This document shows positions 8,898 to 18,968 of a DNA stretch of 64,000 bases, piece by piece. The translations under genes were made by a program, and so were the position numbers. The first letter of the stretch is position 1; each line of letters starts with the position of its first letter. The notes under the pieces were generated by a model. That model was not told where the DNA came from. It ran no database searches and was given only the letters and a program-made list of their open reading frames with translations. Source of the stretch: Arcobacter sp. (GTDB lineage Bacteria > Campylobacterota > Campylobacteria > Campylobacterales > Sulfurimonadaceae); contig JAGXFN010000009.1 of NCBI GenBank assembly GCA_024637195.1, positions 84,229 to 148,228 on the forward strand. Direction: 5' to 3'.

Positions 8898-9779
8898 GTG
8901 ATAATAAGTGTACCGGCAACAAGTGCCAATCTTGGCCCAGGTTTTGACTCGTTAGGCCTTGCCTTGGACCTGAGAAACAGTGTCGATATCAGACCTTCGC
9001 GTTTTCATTCGGTCTCTGTTCGCGGAGAAGGAGAAAACAACCCGAAATTAAAAGGAAATAACCTTTTTGTAGGGATATTCAATGACCATTACAACCGCCT
9101 GACGCAAAACCGTCAGAACTTCAAGTTCACCTTCCATAACCAGGTGCCGCTTTCTCGCGGTATGGGAAGCTCGTCGGCAGTAATCGTCTCGGCTATAGCT
9201 TCGGCACATGAAGCCGCAGGAGTGAGAGTCTCGCGCCGCCGTATTTTGAATCATGCGCTTTTTTACGAGTCACACCCGGACAACATCACACCGGCTGTAA
9301 TGGGCGGGTTTAACACAGCCGTCGTTGAAAAAGGGAAGGTCTTCTCCGAGAAGAAGCATATGCCCCCTTATCTCAAAGCAATTGTCGTGATTCCGAATAA
9401 GCCGATCTCAACCGCACACTCGCGCACAACGCTGCCAAAATCCTACAACAAAGAGAATGCGATTTATAACCTTTCCCATGCGTCACTTTTGGTGGCCTCA
9501 TTTTACAGTGAGAACTGGGAAATGCTGCGCATTGCATCCAAAGACAGGTTTCATCAGCGCCAACGCATGAAGATGCTCCCAGAGCTTTTCACAGTGCAAA
9601 AAACGGCTTATGAAGTCGGTGCACTGATGAGCACACTATCCGGAAGCGGCTCGACTTTTTTCAACATGTGTTATGATGAAGATGCCGAGGCGATACACAC
9701 AAAGCTGGCGCTAAAATTTCCGGATTTTGTGGTGAAGACACTCGATTTTGACAATTACGGTCTCAAGATTGAACGTTGA
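8898..9779 (+). CDS. thrB: Homoserine kinase ThrB
   Basis: GHMP-family kinase phosphorylating homoserine in threonine synthesis. The characteristic [19 protein letters not shown] lies at the N-terminus, the GHMP ATP loop [15 protein letters not shown] near residue 95, [13 protein letters not shown] near 130, and [12 protein letters not shown] near the C-terminus. I chose the GTG at 8898, preceded by AAGGA with 5-nt spacing; the frame is open to 8844, but that start would overlap tsaB and add 18 residues not typical of the family. The length of 293 residues is normal. Confidence 0.94.
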   Translation: MIISVPATSANLGPGFDSLGLALDLRNSVDIRPSRFHSVSVRGEGENNPKLKGNNLFVGIFNDHYNRLTQNRQNFKFTFHNQVPLSRGMGSSSAVIVSAIASAHEAAGVRVSRRRILNHALFYESHPDNITPAVMGGFNTAVVEKGKVFSEKKHMPPYLKAIVVIPNKPISTAHSRTTLPKSYNKENAIYNLSHASLLVASFYSENWEMLRIASKDRFHQRQRMKMLPELFTVQKTAYEVGALMSTLSGSGSTFFNMCYDEDAEAIHTKLALKFPDFVVKTLDFDNYGLKIER

Positions 9780-9828
9780 TCCCAAATAATGCGGATTATA
9801 TAAAGAATATAAGAAAGAATAAGATATA

Positions 9829-10089
9829 ATGGCGCAAAATTCACACGTTCCAATACGAATGTGCGTGCAATGCCGTACGCGTATAGAACAGAAGAACTTA
9901 GTTCGCCTGCAATGTAAAGCGAACAAAGTGCAAGCATTTGATGGTGTAGGGCGTAGTCTTTACGTCTGTACAGCATGTCTGGAAAACCCTAAGCTGGTAA
10001 AACATCTCGCAGGGCGTTGCAAATGTGGAAAAGAATCACAAGATGAAATAAGTAGTTTATTGAAGGAGCTAATAATTGATGTTAGATAA
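9829..10089 (+). CDS. ylxR: YlxR/RnpM family RNA-binding protein (DUF448)
   Basis: Small nucleic-acid-binding protein of 86 residues. It has the family hallmarks [11 protein letters not shown] at the N-terminus and [14 protein letters not shown] in the middle, followed by a Cys-rich tail (CKCGKE). YlxR sits next to infB in many bacteria; a Bacillus homologue has been linked to RNase P modulation (RnpM), so the role here is uncertain. No ribosome site is visible before the ATG, which sits directly in AAGATATAATGG, so initiation may be near-leaderless. It overlaps infB by 11 nt. Confidence 0.9.
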   Translation: MAQNSHVPIRMCVQCRTRIEQKNLVRLQCKANKVQAFDGVGRSLYVCTACLENPKLVKHLAGRCKCGKESQDEISSLLKELIIDVR

Positions 10090-12703
10090 GGTTAGAGTAC
10101 ACGAGATCGCAAAAGAACTGGGTATAAAAAGCAAAGAGGTTGTTGACAAGGCTACAGAGATGGGGCTTGATGTTAAAACCGCTTCCAGTGGCGTTTCTCC
10201 AGAAGAAGCAGAAAAGATCATGAACTATATCATGAACCCTGCTGCAGCTGCACCAAAACAACAACCCGTAGTCAAAAAAGCTCCTCAAGAAGAAGACCAG
10301 ACTGCAGAAGTCAAGGTTGACGCCGAGCAGCCACCAAAAAAAGAAACACCAGCCTCTGCAAAAGTAGAAAAAACAGAAATAGAAGCAGAGACTGTAACAG
10401 AGAAAAAGACTGAAGACACAGTCGAAAACGAGCAGCCGAAAATTTCTCCTATCAACAAGGTGACAAGCGAGCGCAAGCGTACTGGTCTAAAAATTGTCAA
10501 GAAGAAGAAGCCTGCACCTACTGCGGCAGAAACCTTTGCAAATGCCAATGCTTATAAAGATCCGGAGTTTACTTCAACATACGGAAAATTGAGTGCTGAA
10601 GCAATCGCTGAGATGAACAGCAAGTCAAAGAAAAAGAAAAAGACGACAGCAGCGCATACGACCAAAAATCAAGGCAACAAGATGAATATCTTCGGCGGTG
10701 ATATGGCCGATGTCTCTATGGACTTTGATAAAGATGAGGTCGTACTGCTTGACTTCCGTGAAGAAGAAGCACGTAAAGAGCGTGAAAAAGCGATTGAAGA
10801 AGAGCGTAAAGAGCGTGAAGCAAGAAACGCAGCAAACCAGGGGCAGGCAAATCGTCGTCCAACCAACAATCGTCCGCGCTCAGTCTCTCGTGGCAGATCT
10901 AAAAAACGCCGTCGTAAAGAGGTGACAGAAGATGTCATCGTCACCAGTGTGGAGATCCCAGAAGATATCCGTATCTACGAGTTTGCCGAAAAGATCAACC
11001 GACCGATGATTGAGATCATCAAGGTTCTTTTTGACCTTGGCAAGATGGCAACAAAAAATGACTTCTTAAGCAAAGATGAGATCGAGATCCTTGCCGAAGA
11101 GTTTGAAGTCGAAGTCACAACGATCGATCCAAAAGCAGCCTTCGACCTTGAAAACATGGCGAAGACGGAAAGCAAAGAAGAAGACGTAGATGCGGTAAAA
11201 CGTCCTCCTGTTATTACAATCATGGGCCACGTTGACCATGGTAAGACATCACTTCTGGATGCGATCCGTTCTGCCAAAGTTGCTTCTGGCGAAGCCGGCG
11301 GGATCACACAGCACATCGGTGCTTATACGATCAACCAAAACGGCGAGAAGATTACCTTCTTGGATACTCCGGGACACGCAGCCTTCTCGGCAATTCGTTC
11401 ACGCGGAGCACATGTCACCGATATTATCATTATCGTTGTAGCGGCAGATGACGGCGTTAAGCCTCAGACTGTCGAGTCGATCAAACTTGCCAAAGAGTCG
11501 GGCAATCCGGTCATTGTAGCGGTAAATAAGATCGATAAAGAGGGTGCAAATCCTGACATGGCAATGGCCGGTATGGCTGAGCACGGACTTAACCCTGTTT
11601 CGTGGGGCGGAGATGTTGAATTTATCCCGGTTTCTGCAAAAACAGGCGAAGGAATTGATCACTTGCTTGAAGCTGTTCTTCTACAGGCTGAGATCATGGA
11701 ACTTAAAGCCAACCCAGATACGCTTGCAAGAGCAACAGTCGTTGAGTCGACGGTCGAAAAAGGACGCGGACCTGTTGCAACGGTTGTTGTTAACAATGGA
11801 ACCTTGCGCGTAGGGGACAACATTGTCGTCGGTTCGGCTTACGGACGTGTCCGTGCCTTGCTAAATGATATGAAAAAACCGATCGATATGATCGGACCGT
11901 CAGAAACAGGTGTTGTCGTCGGTCTGAACATAGTCCCTGCAGCAGGTGAGATACTGGTTGCGATGGAGACAGAAAAAGAAGCGAAAGAGATCGCTATGAA
12001 ACGTCATGAGTATGACCGACATAAAGAGCTCTCTATCTCTACGAAGTCTACGATGGACGACCTTACCGCAATGATCGCAGAAGGTAAGCTCAAAGCCTTG
12101 AATATCATCCTTAAAGCAGATGTTCACGGATCACTAGAGGCCTTAAGAGCGGCATTGACTGAACTTCGTAATGATGAAGTCAAGGTCAATATCATCTCTT
12201 CCAGCGTCGGCGGTATCACTGAAAATGACGTTGCTTTGGCAAACGGTTCAAGTGACTGCGTGATCTTAGGATTTAACGTACGTCCTACCGGTACGGTTAA
12301 AGCCGCAGCAAAACAGTTCGGTGTCGAGATCAGGACGTACAGCATCATCTACCAGATGATAGATGATGTTACGGGAATGCTTACCGGCATGATGTCTCCG
12401 AAATTTAAAGAGACAAATACTGGACAGGCAGATGTCAAAGAGGTCTTTAAGATTCCTAAGGGCGTTGTTGCCGGCTGTTTAGTCGTTGACGGGAAACTTG
12501 TCCGCGGCGGATTGGTCCGTGTTATTCGTGAAGGTGTTGTTATCTTTGAAGGCGAACTCAGTTCACTCAAACGTTTCAAAGAGGATGTTAAAGAGATCAG
12601 CAACGGCTACGAGTGTGGCGTAGTTATTAATGGATATGAGGATGTTCAACCGGGTGATGTTATTGAGACATTTACGAAGGTAGAGCAAAAAGTAGAACTG
12701 TGA
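10079..12703 (+). CDS. infB: Translation initiation factor IF-2
   Basis: GTPase delivering initiator fMet-tRNA to the 30S subunit and promoting 70S joining. The 874-residue protein has the IF2_N helix bundle ([15 protein letters not shown]), a long charged low-complexity linker (about 60-300, rich in K, E, A and P), then the G domain with [19 protein letters not shown] and NKIDKE, followed by domains II to IV. The ATG at 10079 is used; a TTG at 10076 directly before it has slightly better spacing (7 nt) from AAGGAG at 10063-10068, so the protein may begin one residue earlier. It is the centre of a ylxR-infB-rbfA-rimP translation operon. Confidence 0.97.
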   Translation: MLDKVRVHEIAKELGIKSKEVVDKATEMGLDVKTASSGVSPEEAEKIMNYIMNPAAAAPKQQPVVKKAPQEEDQTAEVKVDAEQPPKKETPASAKVEKTEIEAETVTEKKTEDTVENEQPKISPINKVTSERKRTGLKIVKKKKPAPTAAETFANANAYKDPEFTSTYGKLSAEAIAEMNSKSKKKKKTTAAHTTKNQGNKMNIFGGDMADVSMDFDKDEVVLLDFREEEARKEREKAIEEERKEREARNAANQGQANRRPTNNRPRSVSRGRSKKRRRKEVTEDVIVTSVEIPEDIRIYEFAEKINRPMIEIIKVLFDLGKMATKNDFLSKDEIEILAEEFEVEVTTIDPKAAFDLENMAKTESKEEDVDAVKRPPVITIMGHVDHGKTSLLDAIRSAKVASGEAGGITQHIGAYTINQNGEKITFLDTPGHAAFSAIRSRGAHVTDIIIIVVAADDGVKPQTVESIKLAKESGNPVIVAVNKIDKEGANPDMAMAGMAEHGLNPVSWGGDVEFIPVSAKTGEGIDHLLEAVLLQAEIMELKANPDTLARATVVESTVEKGRGPVATVVVNNGTLRVGDNIVVGSAYGRVRALLNDMKKPIDMIGPSETGVVVGLNIVPAAGEILVAMETEKEAKEIAMKRHEYDRHKELSISTKSTMDDLTAMIAEGKLKALNIILKADVHGSLEALRAALTELRNDEVKVNIISSSVGGITENDVALANGSSDCVILGFNVRPTGTVKAAAKQFGVEIRTYSIIYQMIDDVTGMLTGMMSPKFKETNTGQADVKEVFKIPKGVVAGCLVVDGKLVRGGLVRVIREGVVIFEGELSSLKRFKEDVKEISNGYECGVVINGYEDVQPGDVIETFTKVEQKVEL

Positions 12704-13071
12704 CTCCATCTCAGATAAAACAAAAGCGCACAGAATCACTCCTTCAAGAGCTGATTCCCGAAGCGATAAGCTCCCTGAATGATGCCCGTCTGCATGAAGT
12801 CGATGTGATCGAAGTCATCTGTTCAAAAGGACGAAGCGATGCGAAGGTCTATCTTGATCCGCACTCCTATACGGAAAAAGAGAGAAACCTTTTTCTGAAA
12901 CTTCTCAGCAAAGCCCGCCCTCTTATCGAAGCACACTGTATGCAAGATCAGGGCTGGTACCGATGCCCAAACCTCACATTTGAGTTTGATGAACATTTTC
13001 AGCGTGTTACAAAAGTCGAAGAGCTCTTTAAAAAGATAGCTAAACCCAAGGAAGATAAAGATGAGTCTTGA
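12700..13071 (+). CDS. rbfA: Ribosome-binding factor A
   Basis: Late 30S assembly factor with a KH-like fold needed for 16S maturation. The 123 residues match RbfA in length and context, with the central [18 protein letters not shown] strand region, a helix-rich [13 protein letters not shown] segment, and the C-terminal [20 protein letters not shown] motif that corresponds to the conserved P-L-F--D- pattern. The start is GTG overlapping the infB stop (GTGA). It overlaps rimP by 11 nt. Confidence 0.92.
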   Translation: MTPSQIKQKRTESLLQELIPEAISSLNDARLHEVDVIEVICSKGRSDAKVYLDPHSYTEKERNLFLKLLSKARPLIEAHCMQDQGWYRCPNLTFEFDEHFQRVTKVEELFKKIAKPKEDKDES

Positions 13072-13492
13072 ACAAGATATAAAAAATGTTGTCGAGTCTA
13101 TGGGACTCTCTTTGTATGATATCGCAACGGTAAGCGAATTTGGCGCGACAATTTACCGCGTCATGATAGACTCTGAAGATGGAGTAAGTCTGGACAAGTG
13201 TGGTGAAGTAACACGTATTATCTCTCCGCTTTTGGATGTAACAGCCCCTGTTTCAGGAGACTACCGTTTAGAAGTGAGCTCTCCTGGTATCGAGCGCAAG
13301 TTGAAAAACCTGGGCCATTTTCAAAAGTCTATCGGCGAAAAAGTCAAAGCTGTATTGATCTCCAACGAGGTTTTAAAAGGTGAACTGATAAAAGTCGAAG
13401 GTAACAAGATAACGATTAAAGACGAGCAGGTCGGCGAGCAGACTATCCCTTATGACGAAATCACCAAGGCATCAACTTATTTTGAGTGGTAA
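13061..13492 (+). CDS. rimP: Ribosome maturation factor RimP
   Basis: Small cytoplasmic factor for 30S assembly. The 143 residues show the RimP N-terminal domain (VESMGLSLYDIA, LDKCGEVTRIISPLLD) and the signature YRLEVSSPGIERKL near residue 70, followed by an SH3-like C-terminal domain with IPYDEITKA. It overlaps rbfA by 11 nt, and its stop lies just before the ribD start, so the operon continues. Confidence 0.93.
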   Translation: MSLEQDIKNVVESMGLSLYDIATVSEFGATIYRVMIDSEDGVSLDKCGEVTRIISPLLDVTAPVSGDYRLEVSSPGIERKLKNLGHFQKSIGEKVKAVLISNEVLKGELIKVEGNKITIKDEQVGEQTIPYDEITKASTYFEW

Positions 13493-13502
13493 AGAGAGAT
13501 AT

Positions 13503-14483
13503 ATGCGTCTTGCCCTTGATGCTGCCTGGCAGTATCAGGGTTTGACCTATCCCAATCCGGCTGTAGGCTGTGCTGTTGTTCAAAATGGCGCAGTAATCGC
13601 CGTAGGCGCACATGCCAAGGCAGGCGAGCCACATGCCGAAGTTATGGCGCTCAAGGAGGCCTATATGGTCTTGAGCAGTGACAGAGGGATAGAAAAACTT
13701 GAAAAATCAGAAGAGATACATGCCTATCTTCTTAAGCACCACAAAGACATCTTTCTCATTTGCGAACTCTACATCACGCTCGAACCCTGCACACACCGTG
13801 GAAAAACGCCTGCGTGTTCAGAGCTGATCCAAATCATGCGTCCTAAAAAAGTCTATATCTCCCAGTATGATCCCAACACGGAGGCTGCCGGCGGAGCACA
13901 GGCACTGATCGACAGCGGAATCGATGTTGAGTATGGCCTCTGTGAAGAGGAAGGTAGAGCCCTTATCGAGCCCTTTATGAAGTGGAGCGAGAAGAACTTT
14001 GTTTTTTTTAAGTGGGCACAGCGCCTCGATGGTACTGTGGACGGCGGTCTGATCTCGGACAAGACCTCACGTGTCAGGATGCATGCGATGAGAAACCTCT
14101 GTGATTTGATCGTTATAGGCGGAAATACGGTGCGTGTGGACAGGCCGACTTTGGATGCACGACTTGTTGGCGGAAGAGCTCCGGATGTACTGATATATTC
14201 AAATGAGAAAGCCTTCGATCCGAGTATCCCTCTTTTTAGCGTGAAGAATAGAAATGTTTTTGTTGAGAAAAGTTTTGAGCGGCTCGATGACTATAAGAAC
14301 ATCATGATAGAAGGCGGTCCGCAGATGTTTGCGGCCAGTGAAGAGATCGTGGACAGATACCTCTGCTTTATGGCCCCTTCAAGCGGCGGAGAGGTGAAGT
14401 TCTTGAAGGACAAGAAAGATTTCGATATTTTAAACACACAAAAACTTGAAAACGATCTGATGATCTGGATGCAGGAGCGGTAA
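13503..14483 (+). CDS. ribD: Bifunctional riboflavin biosynthesis protein RibD (deaminase/reductase)
   Basis: Deaminates and then reduces the pyrimidine intermediate of riboflavin synthesis. The deaminase domain (about 1-150) has HAEVMAL and the zinc-binding LEPCTHRGKTPACSELI. The reductase domain (about 155-327) starts with FFKWAQRLDG and has VIGGNTV. The start is uncertain: the ATG at 13503 fits most of the family pattern, but relatives often carry a few residues before it, and an in-frame TTG at 13482 inside rimP would add seven. The reductase domain ends earlier than in E. coli, as is common in Campylobacterota. It abuts ubiE as TAATG. Confidence 0.92.
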   Translation: MRLALDAAWQYQGLTYPNPAVGCAVVQNGAVIAVGAHAKAGEPHAEVMALKEAYMVLSSDRGIEKLEKSEEIHAYLLKHHKDIFLICELYITLEPCTHRGKTPACSELIQIMRPKKVYISQYDPNTEAAGGAQALIDSGIDVEYGLCEEEGRALIEPFMKWSEKNFVFFKWAQRLDGTVDGGLISDKTSRVRMHAMRNLCDLIVIGGNTVRVDRPTLDARLVGGRAPDVLIYSNEKAFDPSIPLFSVKNRNVFVEKSFERLDDYKNIMIEGGPQMFAASEEIVDRYLCFMAPSSGGEVKFLKDKKDFDILNTQKLENDLMIWMQER

Positions 14484-15199
14484 TGGCCATTGAAACGCAG
14501 GAAAAAATTGTAGCGATGTTTAACGAGATTGCGCCGACTTACGACAGAGCAAACCGTGTGTTGAGCATGGGAATTGACAGAAGCTGGCGCAAAAAAGGGT
14601 GTGACCTGGCCTACAGGCTTTACGGCGCAAAAAAAGTCGATCTTATCTTGGATATCGCCTGCGGTACAGGGGATATGATGGATTACTGGATGCGCAGAGC
14701 CTCCAAGAACTCCATTGATATAAAAAAGATCCTCGGTGTCGATCCTTCCGAGGGGATGGTTAATGTTGCACGCGAAAAGTTTCCAAAATTTGACTATGCA
14801 ATCTCCAAAGCGACACAGATTCCTGTCAAAGACGCCGAAGCCGACTTTTTGAGTATCTCCTACGGAATACGAAATGTGGTCGAGCGCCAGGAGGCACTTC
14901 AAGAGTTCAACCGTGTGCTCAAAGTGGGCGGATTTATCGTGATTTTGGAGTTTATGAAACGCGAAAATCCAGGATTTCTTGCAAAAATGACCGATTTTTA
15001 TCTCAACCGTATTCTGCCAAAGATCGGCGGAGTCATCTCGAATAACAAGGCGGCCTATGAGTACCTTCCTAACTCTATAGAGGGGTTTTTGACGGCGGAA
15101 AAGATGCAAGAAGAGCTTGCAGAGGCAGGCTTCGAGGTCTGCTATGCCAAAAGCTTTTCGATGAATATCAGTTCACTGATCATCGCGCGCAAAAAATAA
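14483..15199 (+). CDS. ubiE: Demethylmenaquinone methyltransferase UbiE/MenG
   Basis: SAM-dependent C-methyltransferase for the last step of menaquinone synthesis. The 238 residues contain MFNEIAPTYDRANRVLSMGID at the N-terminus (shown in part), the SAM motif LDIACGTGDMMDYW, GVDPSEGMV and the family motif SYGIRNVVERQEAL. Together with the aminodeoxyfutalosine deaminase at 25-26 kb it indicates menaquinone made through the futalosine pathway; a ubiquinone role is unlikely in this phylum. It overlaps the ribD stop by one base. Confidence 0.93.
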   Translation: MAIETQEKIVAMFNEIAPTYDRANRVLSMGIDRSWRKKGCDLAYRLYGAKKVDLILDIACGTGDMMDYWMRRASKNSIDIKKILGVDPSEGMVNVAREKFPKFDYAISKATQIPVKDAEADFLSISYGIRNVVERQEALQEFNRVLKVGGFIVILEFMKRENPGFLAKMTDFYLNRILPKIGGVISNNKAAYEYLPNSIEGFLTAEKMQEELAEAGFEVCYAKSFSMNISSLIIARKK

Positions 15200-15267
15200 A
15201 ATGAGCTCTCGATGTTCGCGTGTTCTGCCTCTTTTTTTCTGATCTGCTCCAATGATAAAGGGCTAAA

Positions 15268-16536
15268 ATGAATATCCTCACTGTCGACGGACTCAATGAG
15301 CAGATCAAAAACCTTCTAGAAACGACCTTTATCCGCAGCTTTGTTGAAGGCGAACTCTCTCGTGTGACCTATCACAACAGCGGCCATATCTATTTTACCC
15401 TCAAAGATGCGGACTCTTCCATCTCCTGCGTGATGTTCAAGGGAAATGCCGCGCGTCTTAAGTTCCGTCTTGAAGAGGGACTGAAGGTTATTGTGGAGGC
15501 TGCGGTGACGGTCTATAAGCCGCGCGGAAGCTATCAGCTCAACTGTGTCAGCATTGAGCCCTCGGGACACGGCGCATTGGCTTTGGCTTTCGAACAGCTC
15601 AAGGCAAAACTCTCATCGCAGGGCTATTTTTCTCCAGAGCACAAAAAAGAGATACCGAAATATATCACGGATCTGGCCCTAATTACTTCCGAGACGGGAG
15701 CGGCTCTGCAGGATATGCTGCGCGTTGCTACCGTGCGCTGGCCTTTATTAAAGATCTCTTTGTACGACGTCCTTGTTCAAGGAGCGAGTGCCACAGCTTC
15801 TGTAGCGCGCGCCATCAAGCAAGCCGACAGCGGCGGACATGATGCCATCGTGGTCGGACGAGGCGGCGGCAGCATGGAAGATCTGTGGGCTTTCAACGAA
15901 GAGCTTGTTGCCAATGCGATCTATCACTGCCAGACACCGGTCATATCTGCGGTCGGTCATGAGATCGACTGGGTGATATCGGACTATGTAGCGGATCTTC
16001 GCGCTCCGACTCCTTCGGCGGCGATGGAGATGATCCTTCCGGACAGAAACGAGATCCTGATGAACATGGATGCGATCATGCAGCAGCTGACGCGAACGCA
16101 GGCGCAGAGACTGCAGCGTGCGCAGGAGAAGGTGTCTCATCTTAAGACATCATTTGCGCAAAACTCCATAGAGAACCGTCTTAAGATGAAGCTCGACGAG
16201 GTTAAACAGCTAACAAGCATGTTCAACCAAAAGATGCAGCATCTCCTGGAGAGCGCACAGCGTGACATCTCTCCGCTGCTGCAGATGATACAGCGGCAGG
16301 TACGCAGCATCTTGCAAGGTAAGGCCGCAGAGCTAAAACATCTGCAGAGTGCGCTTCTATCCCAAGACCCGAAACTCAAAAGTAAAAAAGGGTATGCCCA
16401 GATCTCAAAAAATGGGAAACTTATTGCTTTGGAGAGTTTAAGCGTAGGTGACCTTTTTGAAGCAATGAGCGACAAGGTCAAGGTAAAGAGCGAAGTAAAA
16501 GAGACCACAATTAACGAGAAAGAAGCACACCGATGA
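15268..16536 (+). CDS. xseA: Exodeoxyribonuclease VII large subunit
   Basis: Catalytic subunit of the single-strand DNA exonuclease ExoVII. The 422 residues open with an OB-fold domain (FVEGELSRVTYHNSGHIYFTL, shown in part), then the nuclease core with DLALITSETGAALQDM, VGRGGGSMEDLWAFNEE and SAVGHEIDW, and a long coiled-coil region (about 260-370). The small subunit XseB is not adjacent. It overlaps truD by 4 nt. Proximity to ubiE is, as I recall, shared with C. jejuni. Confidence 0.95.
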   Translation: MNILTVDGLNEQIKNLLETTFIRSFVEGELSRVTYHNSGHIYFTLKDADSSISCVMFKGNAARLKFRLEEGLKVIVEAAVTVYKPRGSYQLNCVSIEPSGHGALALAFEQLKAKLSSQGYFSPEHKKEIPKYITDLALITSETGAALQDMLRVATVRWPLLKISLYDVLVQGASATASVARAIKQADSGGHDAIVVGRGGGSMEDLWAFNEELVANAIYHCQTPVISAVGHEIDWVISDYVADLRAPTPSAAMEMILPDRNEILMNMDAIMQQLTRTQAQRLQRAQEKVSHLKTSFAQNSIENRLKMKLDEVKQLTSMFNQKMQHLLESAQRDISPLLQMIQRQVRSILQGKAAELKHLQSALLSQDPKLKSKKGYAQISKNGKLIALESLSVGDLFEAMSDKVKVKSEVKETTINEKEAHR

Positions 16537-17615
16537 AACGAATTTTCCCCCAAGAGCACAAAGCTATCCCTTTTGTCTTTAGACAGACCCGCGATGATTT
16601 TATCGTTTTAGAAGAAGGGCTTTTTGATACACCCACAAACAAGGGCAACCAGCTGATCGTCAAGATACAAAAGCAGGATCTCTCGACGATGGAGATGCTA
16701 AATATTCTTGAGTCGGAGTTGCGATGCCAAAACATCGGATATGCGGGTCTGAAAGACAAGCATGCCACGACGACCCAGTATATCTCCATGCCTTTGAAAT
16801 ACTCAAAAAGTTTTGAGAAGTTTTATCATCCCAAGCTCAAGGTCATAGAGAGTTTTCTGGCCAAAGATAAGATCTCCATAGGCGACCTCAAGGGAAACAA
16901 CTTTTTTATCCGTCTCAAAGAGGTGACACCTGAATCTGCCCAAAGGCTTACTGCTGTTCTAGACGAGATCATGCGCCAGGGAATGCCAAACTATTTCGGC
17001 TATCAGCGTTTTGGACGAGACAGTGACAACTTTGAAAAGGCGCGCGATGTTGCCCAGGGCGAAGAGATCATGAAGGACAACAAGGTCCATAAGATTATGC
17101 TTCACGCCTACCAGTCTTATCTTTTTAACGACTGGCTGGCCAAACGGGTAGCACTCTCAAAAGAGATCAAGACAAAGAGCTGCGAAGAGCTTTTGAAAAC
17201 GCTGAAGATAAGCCAGACAGAGTGCGAGCAGATGAAAAACCAAGCCGGCCTTTTCAGTGTGCTTCCGGGCGACATCATGATGGATTTTCAAAGCCAAAAG
17301 TGGATCAATGTGACAGACCTCAATGCTGTCCGAAAGCCTTATAAAGAGCACAAGGTCGTGCCGACAGGGCTTCTGGCCGGCTCCAAGGCATGGCGTGCAA
17401 AAGGGCTAGCAGGCGAGATCGAACACCATTTTGACGATTTTACCGTAGATGCACCGGGGACACGAAGAGAAGCGTGGATCTATCCGAAGTCAATCCGCCA
17501 CAAATACAAAAAAAATGATAGTTTTTTTGAACTCAGCTTCACCCTTCCCAAAGGCGCCTACGCCACAGTGTTACTGGAAAACCTTGCTAACAGAGATTTG
17601 AGTCCTCAGGGCTGA
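16533..17615 (+). CDS. truD: tRNA pseudouridine(13) synthase TruD
   Basis: Forms pseudouridine at position 13 of tRNA-Glu. The catalytic Asp lies in GYAGLKDKHATTTQY (about residue 77), and NYFGYQRFGRD and the later LAGSKAWRAKGLAGEIE / APGTRREAW phrases match the TruD insertion and core domains. The 360-residue length is normal. It is the last gene of the ribosome/tRNA-rich plus-strand block and is coupled to xseA by ATGA. Confidence 0.94.
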   Translation: MKRIFPQEHKAIPFVFRQTRDDFIVLEEGLFDTPTNKGNQLIVKIQKQDLSTMEMLNILESELRCQNIGYAGLKDKHATTTQYISMPLKYSKSFEKFYHPKLKVIESFLAKDKISIGDLKGNNFFIRLKEVTPESAQRLTAVLDEIMRQGMPNYFGYQRFGRDSDNFEKARDVAQGEEIMKDNKVHKIMLHAYQSYLFNDWLAKRVALSKEIKTKSCEELLKTLKISQTECEQMKNQAGLFSVLPGDIMMDFQSQKWINVTDLNAVRKPYKEHKVVPTGLLAGSKAWRAKGLAGEIEHHFDDFTVDAPGTRREAWIYPKSIRHKYKKNDSFFELSFTLPKGAYATVLLENLANRDLSPQG

Positions 17616-17692
17616 TTGCACACTTTTTCAACACACCCGCCCTTTAGAATCACTCTATTGTATGTTAAAGTGGTATCTCAGAAAGGGTGACT

Positions 17693-18091
17693 ATGTTTTA
17701 TAATGAACTTCTTTTATTTAATGCCAGCGCTGCACATATCCGGTATGCAAGCAATTTTGCCGTTGAAAAGATAGCGGACCTTATCCAGGCCAAGGGAACA
17801 ACTCCGCAAGAAGCCATCATTCGGGCAAAAGCTGTTTTTGGCGAGGAGAGTGAAAGAGCAAACCTCTTTATTCATAACCTTCACACGTATTTCGGCACAG
17901 AGATCATCCAAAAAGTTTACGTTTATATCGCCAACAAGGCACTGCTGAAGGTGAAGATGGAGCTGAACTCCTATGACCAGGTCTTGGGAATGATGCAGCA
18001 GGTCTACAGCAGTGCTTTGAGCGAGTCCGAACTCAAAGCGCTTCAGCAGATAGCGCAGGCAAATCTCTACAAGATCGCCTTGATCCGCTAA
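17693..18091 (+). CDS. Hypothetical protein, 132 residues, mostly helical
   Basis: I do not recognise this family. The protein is predicted soluble and helical, without signal peptide or membrane segment, and with no Cys. Phrases such as MFYNELLLFNASAAHIRYASNFAVEK and a regular heptad-like C-terminus suggest an all-helical domain. The ATG at 17693 follows AAAGGG with good spacing; a GTG two codons earlier is possible. It is convergent with the RNase H gene, leaving only 9 nt between them. Function unknown. Confidence 0.7.
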   Translation: MFYNELLLFNASAAHIRYASNFAVEKIADLIQAKGTTPQEAIIRAKAVFGEESERANLFIHNLHTYFGTEIIQKVYVYIANKALLKVKMELNSYDQVLGMMQQVYSSALSESELKALQQIAQANLYKIALIR

Positions 18092-18100
18092 AGCGTACTC

Positions 18101-18937
18101 TTATCCCGCGCGCATGCTGAGGATAAGTGCGATGTCGATCTCTTTTTCATACTGTACCAAGGCACTGTTTTTCTGTTCACGCGCATGCACTGTCATACGG
18201 TCAGCGAGTTCATTGCCCTCTAGGCCGGCATGGGCCTTGATGTGGGAGAGGTTTACCTTTGATTTTAGCTGATTGTAAAGAGCGTAGGATTTTTGTATGA
18301 TTTGGAGGTTTTTGATCTCCCCGCCTTTTTTGCTCCAGCCGTTTTTCTCCCAGCTTATCGCCCAGGTCTGGATGCAGTTGATCGAATACATAGAGTCGCA
18401 CTTGATCTCGACGCGATTGCCCAGTGCGCACTCTTTTTCACTCAGCAAAAGGGAGTGGTAGAGGGCATTGAGCTCGGCCGTATTGTTCGTACCTTTTTTT
18501 TCATACAATCCGTACCAAAGCTCCGAAACTCTGCCCCCTCTGTAGAGAGCAATACCTGAACCCGACTGGCCCGGATTGGGCGAGCAGCCTCCATCACAAT
18601 AGATGACGACATCCCCCCTTACAGGTTTTATCGCATCCTCTTTTTTAGAAGCACAAACAGATGTCGGCGGCACTTCGTCCAAGCAGCGCTTTGTTTCTCT
18701 GAAACTCTGCAGGGTCTTGTAGCTGGCAATAATTTTTTCCTGATCCTCTTTCGCCGCGATACCTTTAAGCAGGACAAAGAGCTCCGCGCGTGCATCAGAG
18801 ATATTTCTGCCAAGCGCCAACTCGCGCCAGCACTCTTTTTTGTCCGGCTCGAGGCCTAGCAGGACAAGCTGAGCCTCACCGATATCACCGGCATCTTCTA
18901 CTCCCAAAGATAAAAATGTTTCGTTCACTGTCTGCAT
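18101..18937 (-). CDS. rnhA: RNase HI with N-terminal extension
   Basis: Endonuclease cleaving the RNA strand of RNA-DNA hybrids. The catalytic domain occupies about residues 108-255 of 278 and has all four acidic residues: YCDGGCSPNPG (Asp near 114), NNTAELNAL (Glu), IKCDSMYSINCI (Asp) and GNELADR (Asp). The first roughly 105 residues form an extra helical region with phrases like ARAELFVLLKGIAAKEDQ; it does not look like the classical hybrid-binding domain and I do not recognise it. Simple RNase HI is about 150 residues, so this is a distinctly enlarged form. Confidence 0.9.
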   Translation of the reverse strand: MQTVNETFLSLGVEDAGDIGEAQLVLLGLEPDKKECWRELALGRNISDARAELFVLLKGIAAKEDQEKIIASYKTLQSFRETKRCLDEVPPTSVCASKKEDAIKPVRGDVVIYCDGGCSPNPGQSGSGIALYRGGRVSELWYGLYEKKGTNNTAELNALYHSLLLSEKECALGNRVEIKCDSMYSINCIQTWAISWEKNGWSKKGGEIKNLQIIQKSYALYNQLKSKVNLSHIKAHAGLEGNELADRMTVHAREQKNSALVQYEKEIDIALILSMRAG

Positions 18938-18968
18938 AAAATTCCTTGTTCTGTTGTTCTAAAGTACT

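Noticed and set aside
14291..15109. A 272-residue open frame on the minus strand over ribD and ubiE
   Set aside because: Fully antisense to two well-supported genes and without family motifs or ribosome site; it is a long shadow frame.
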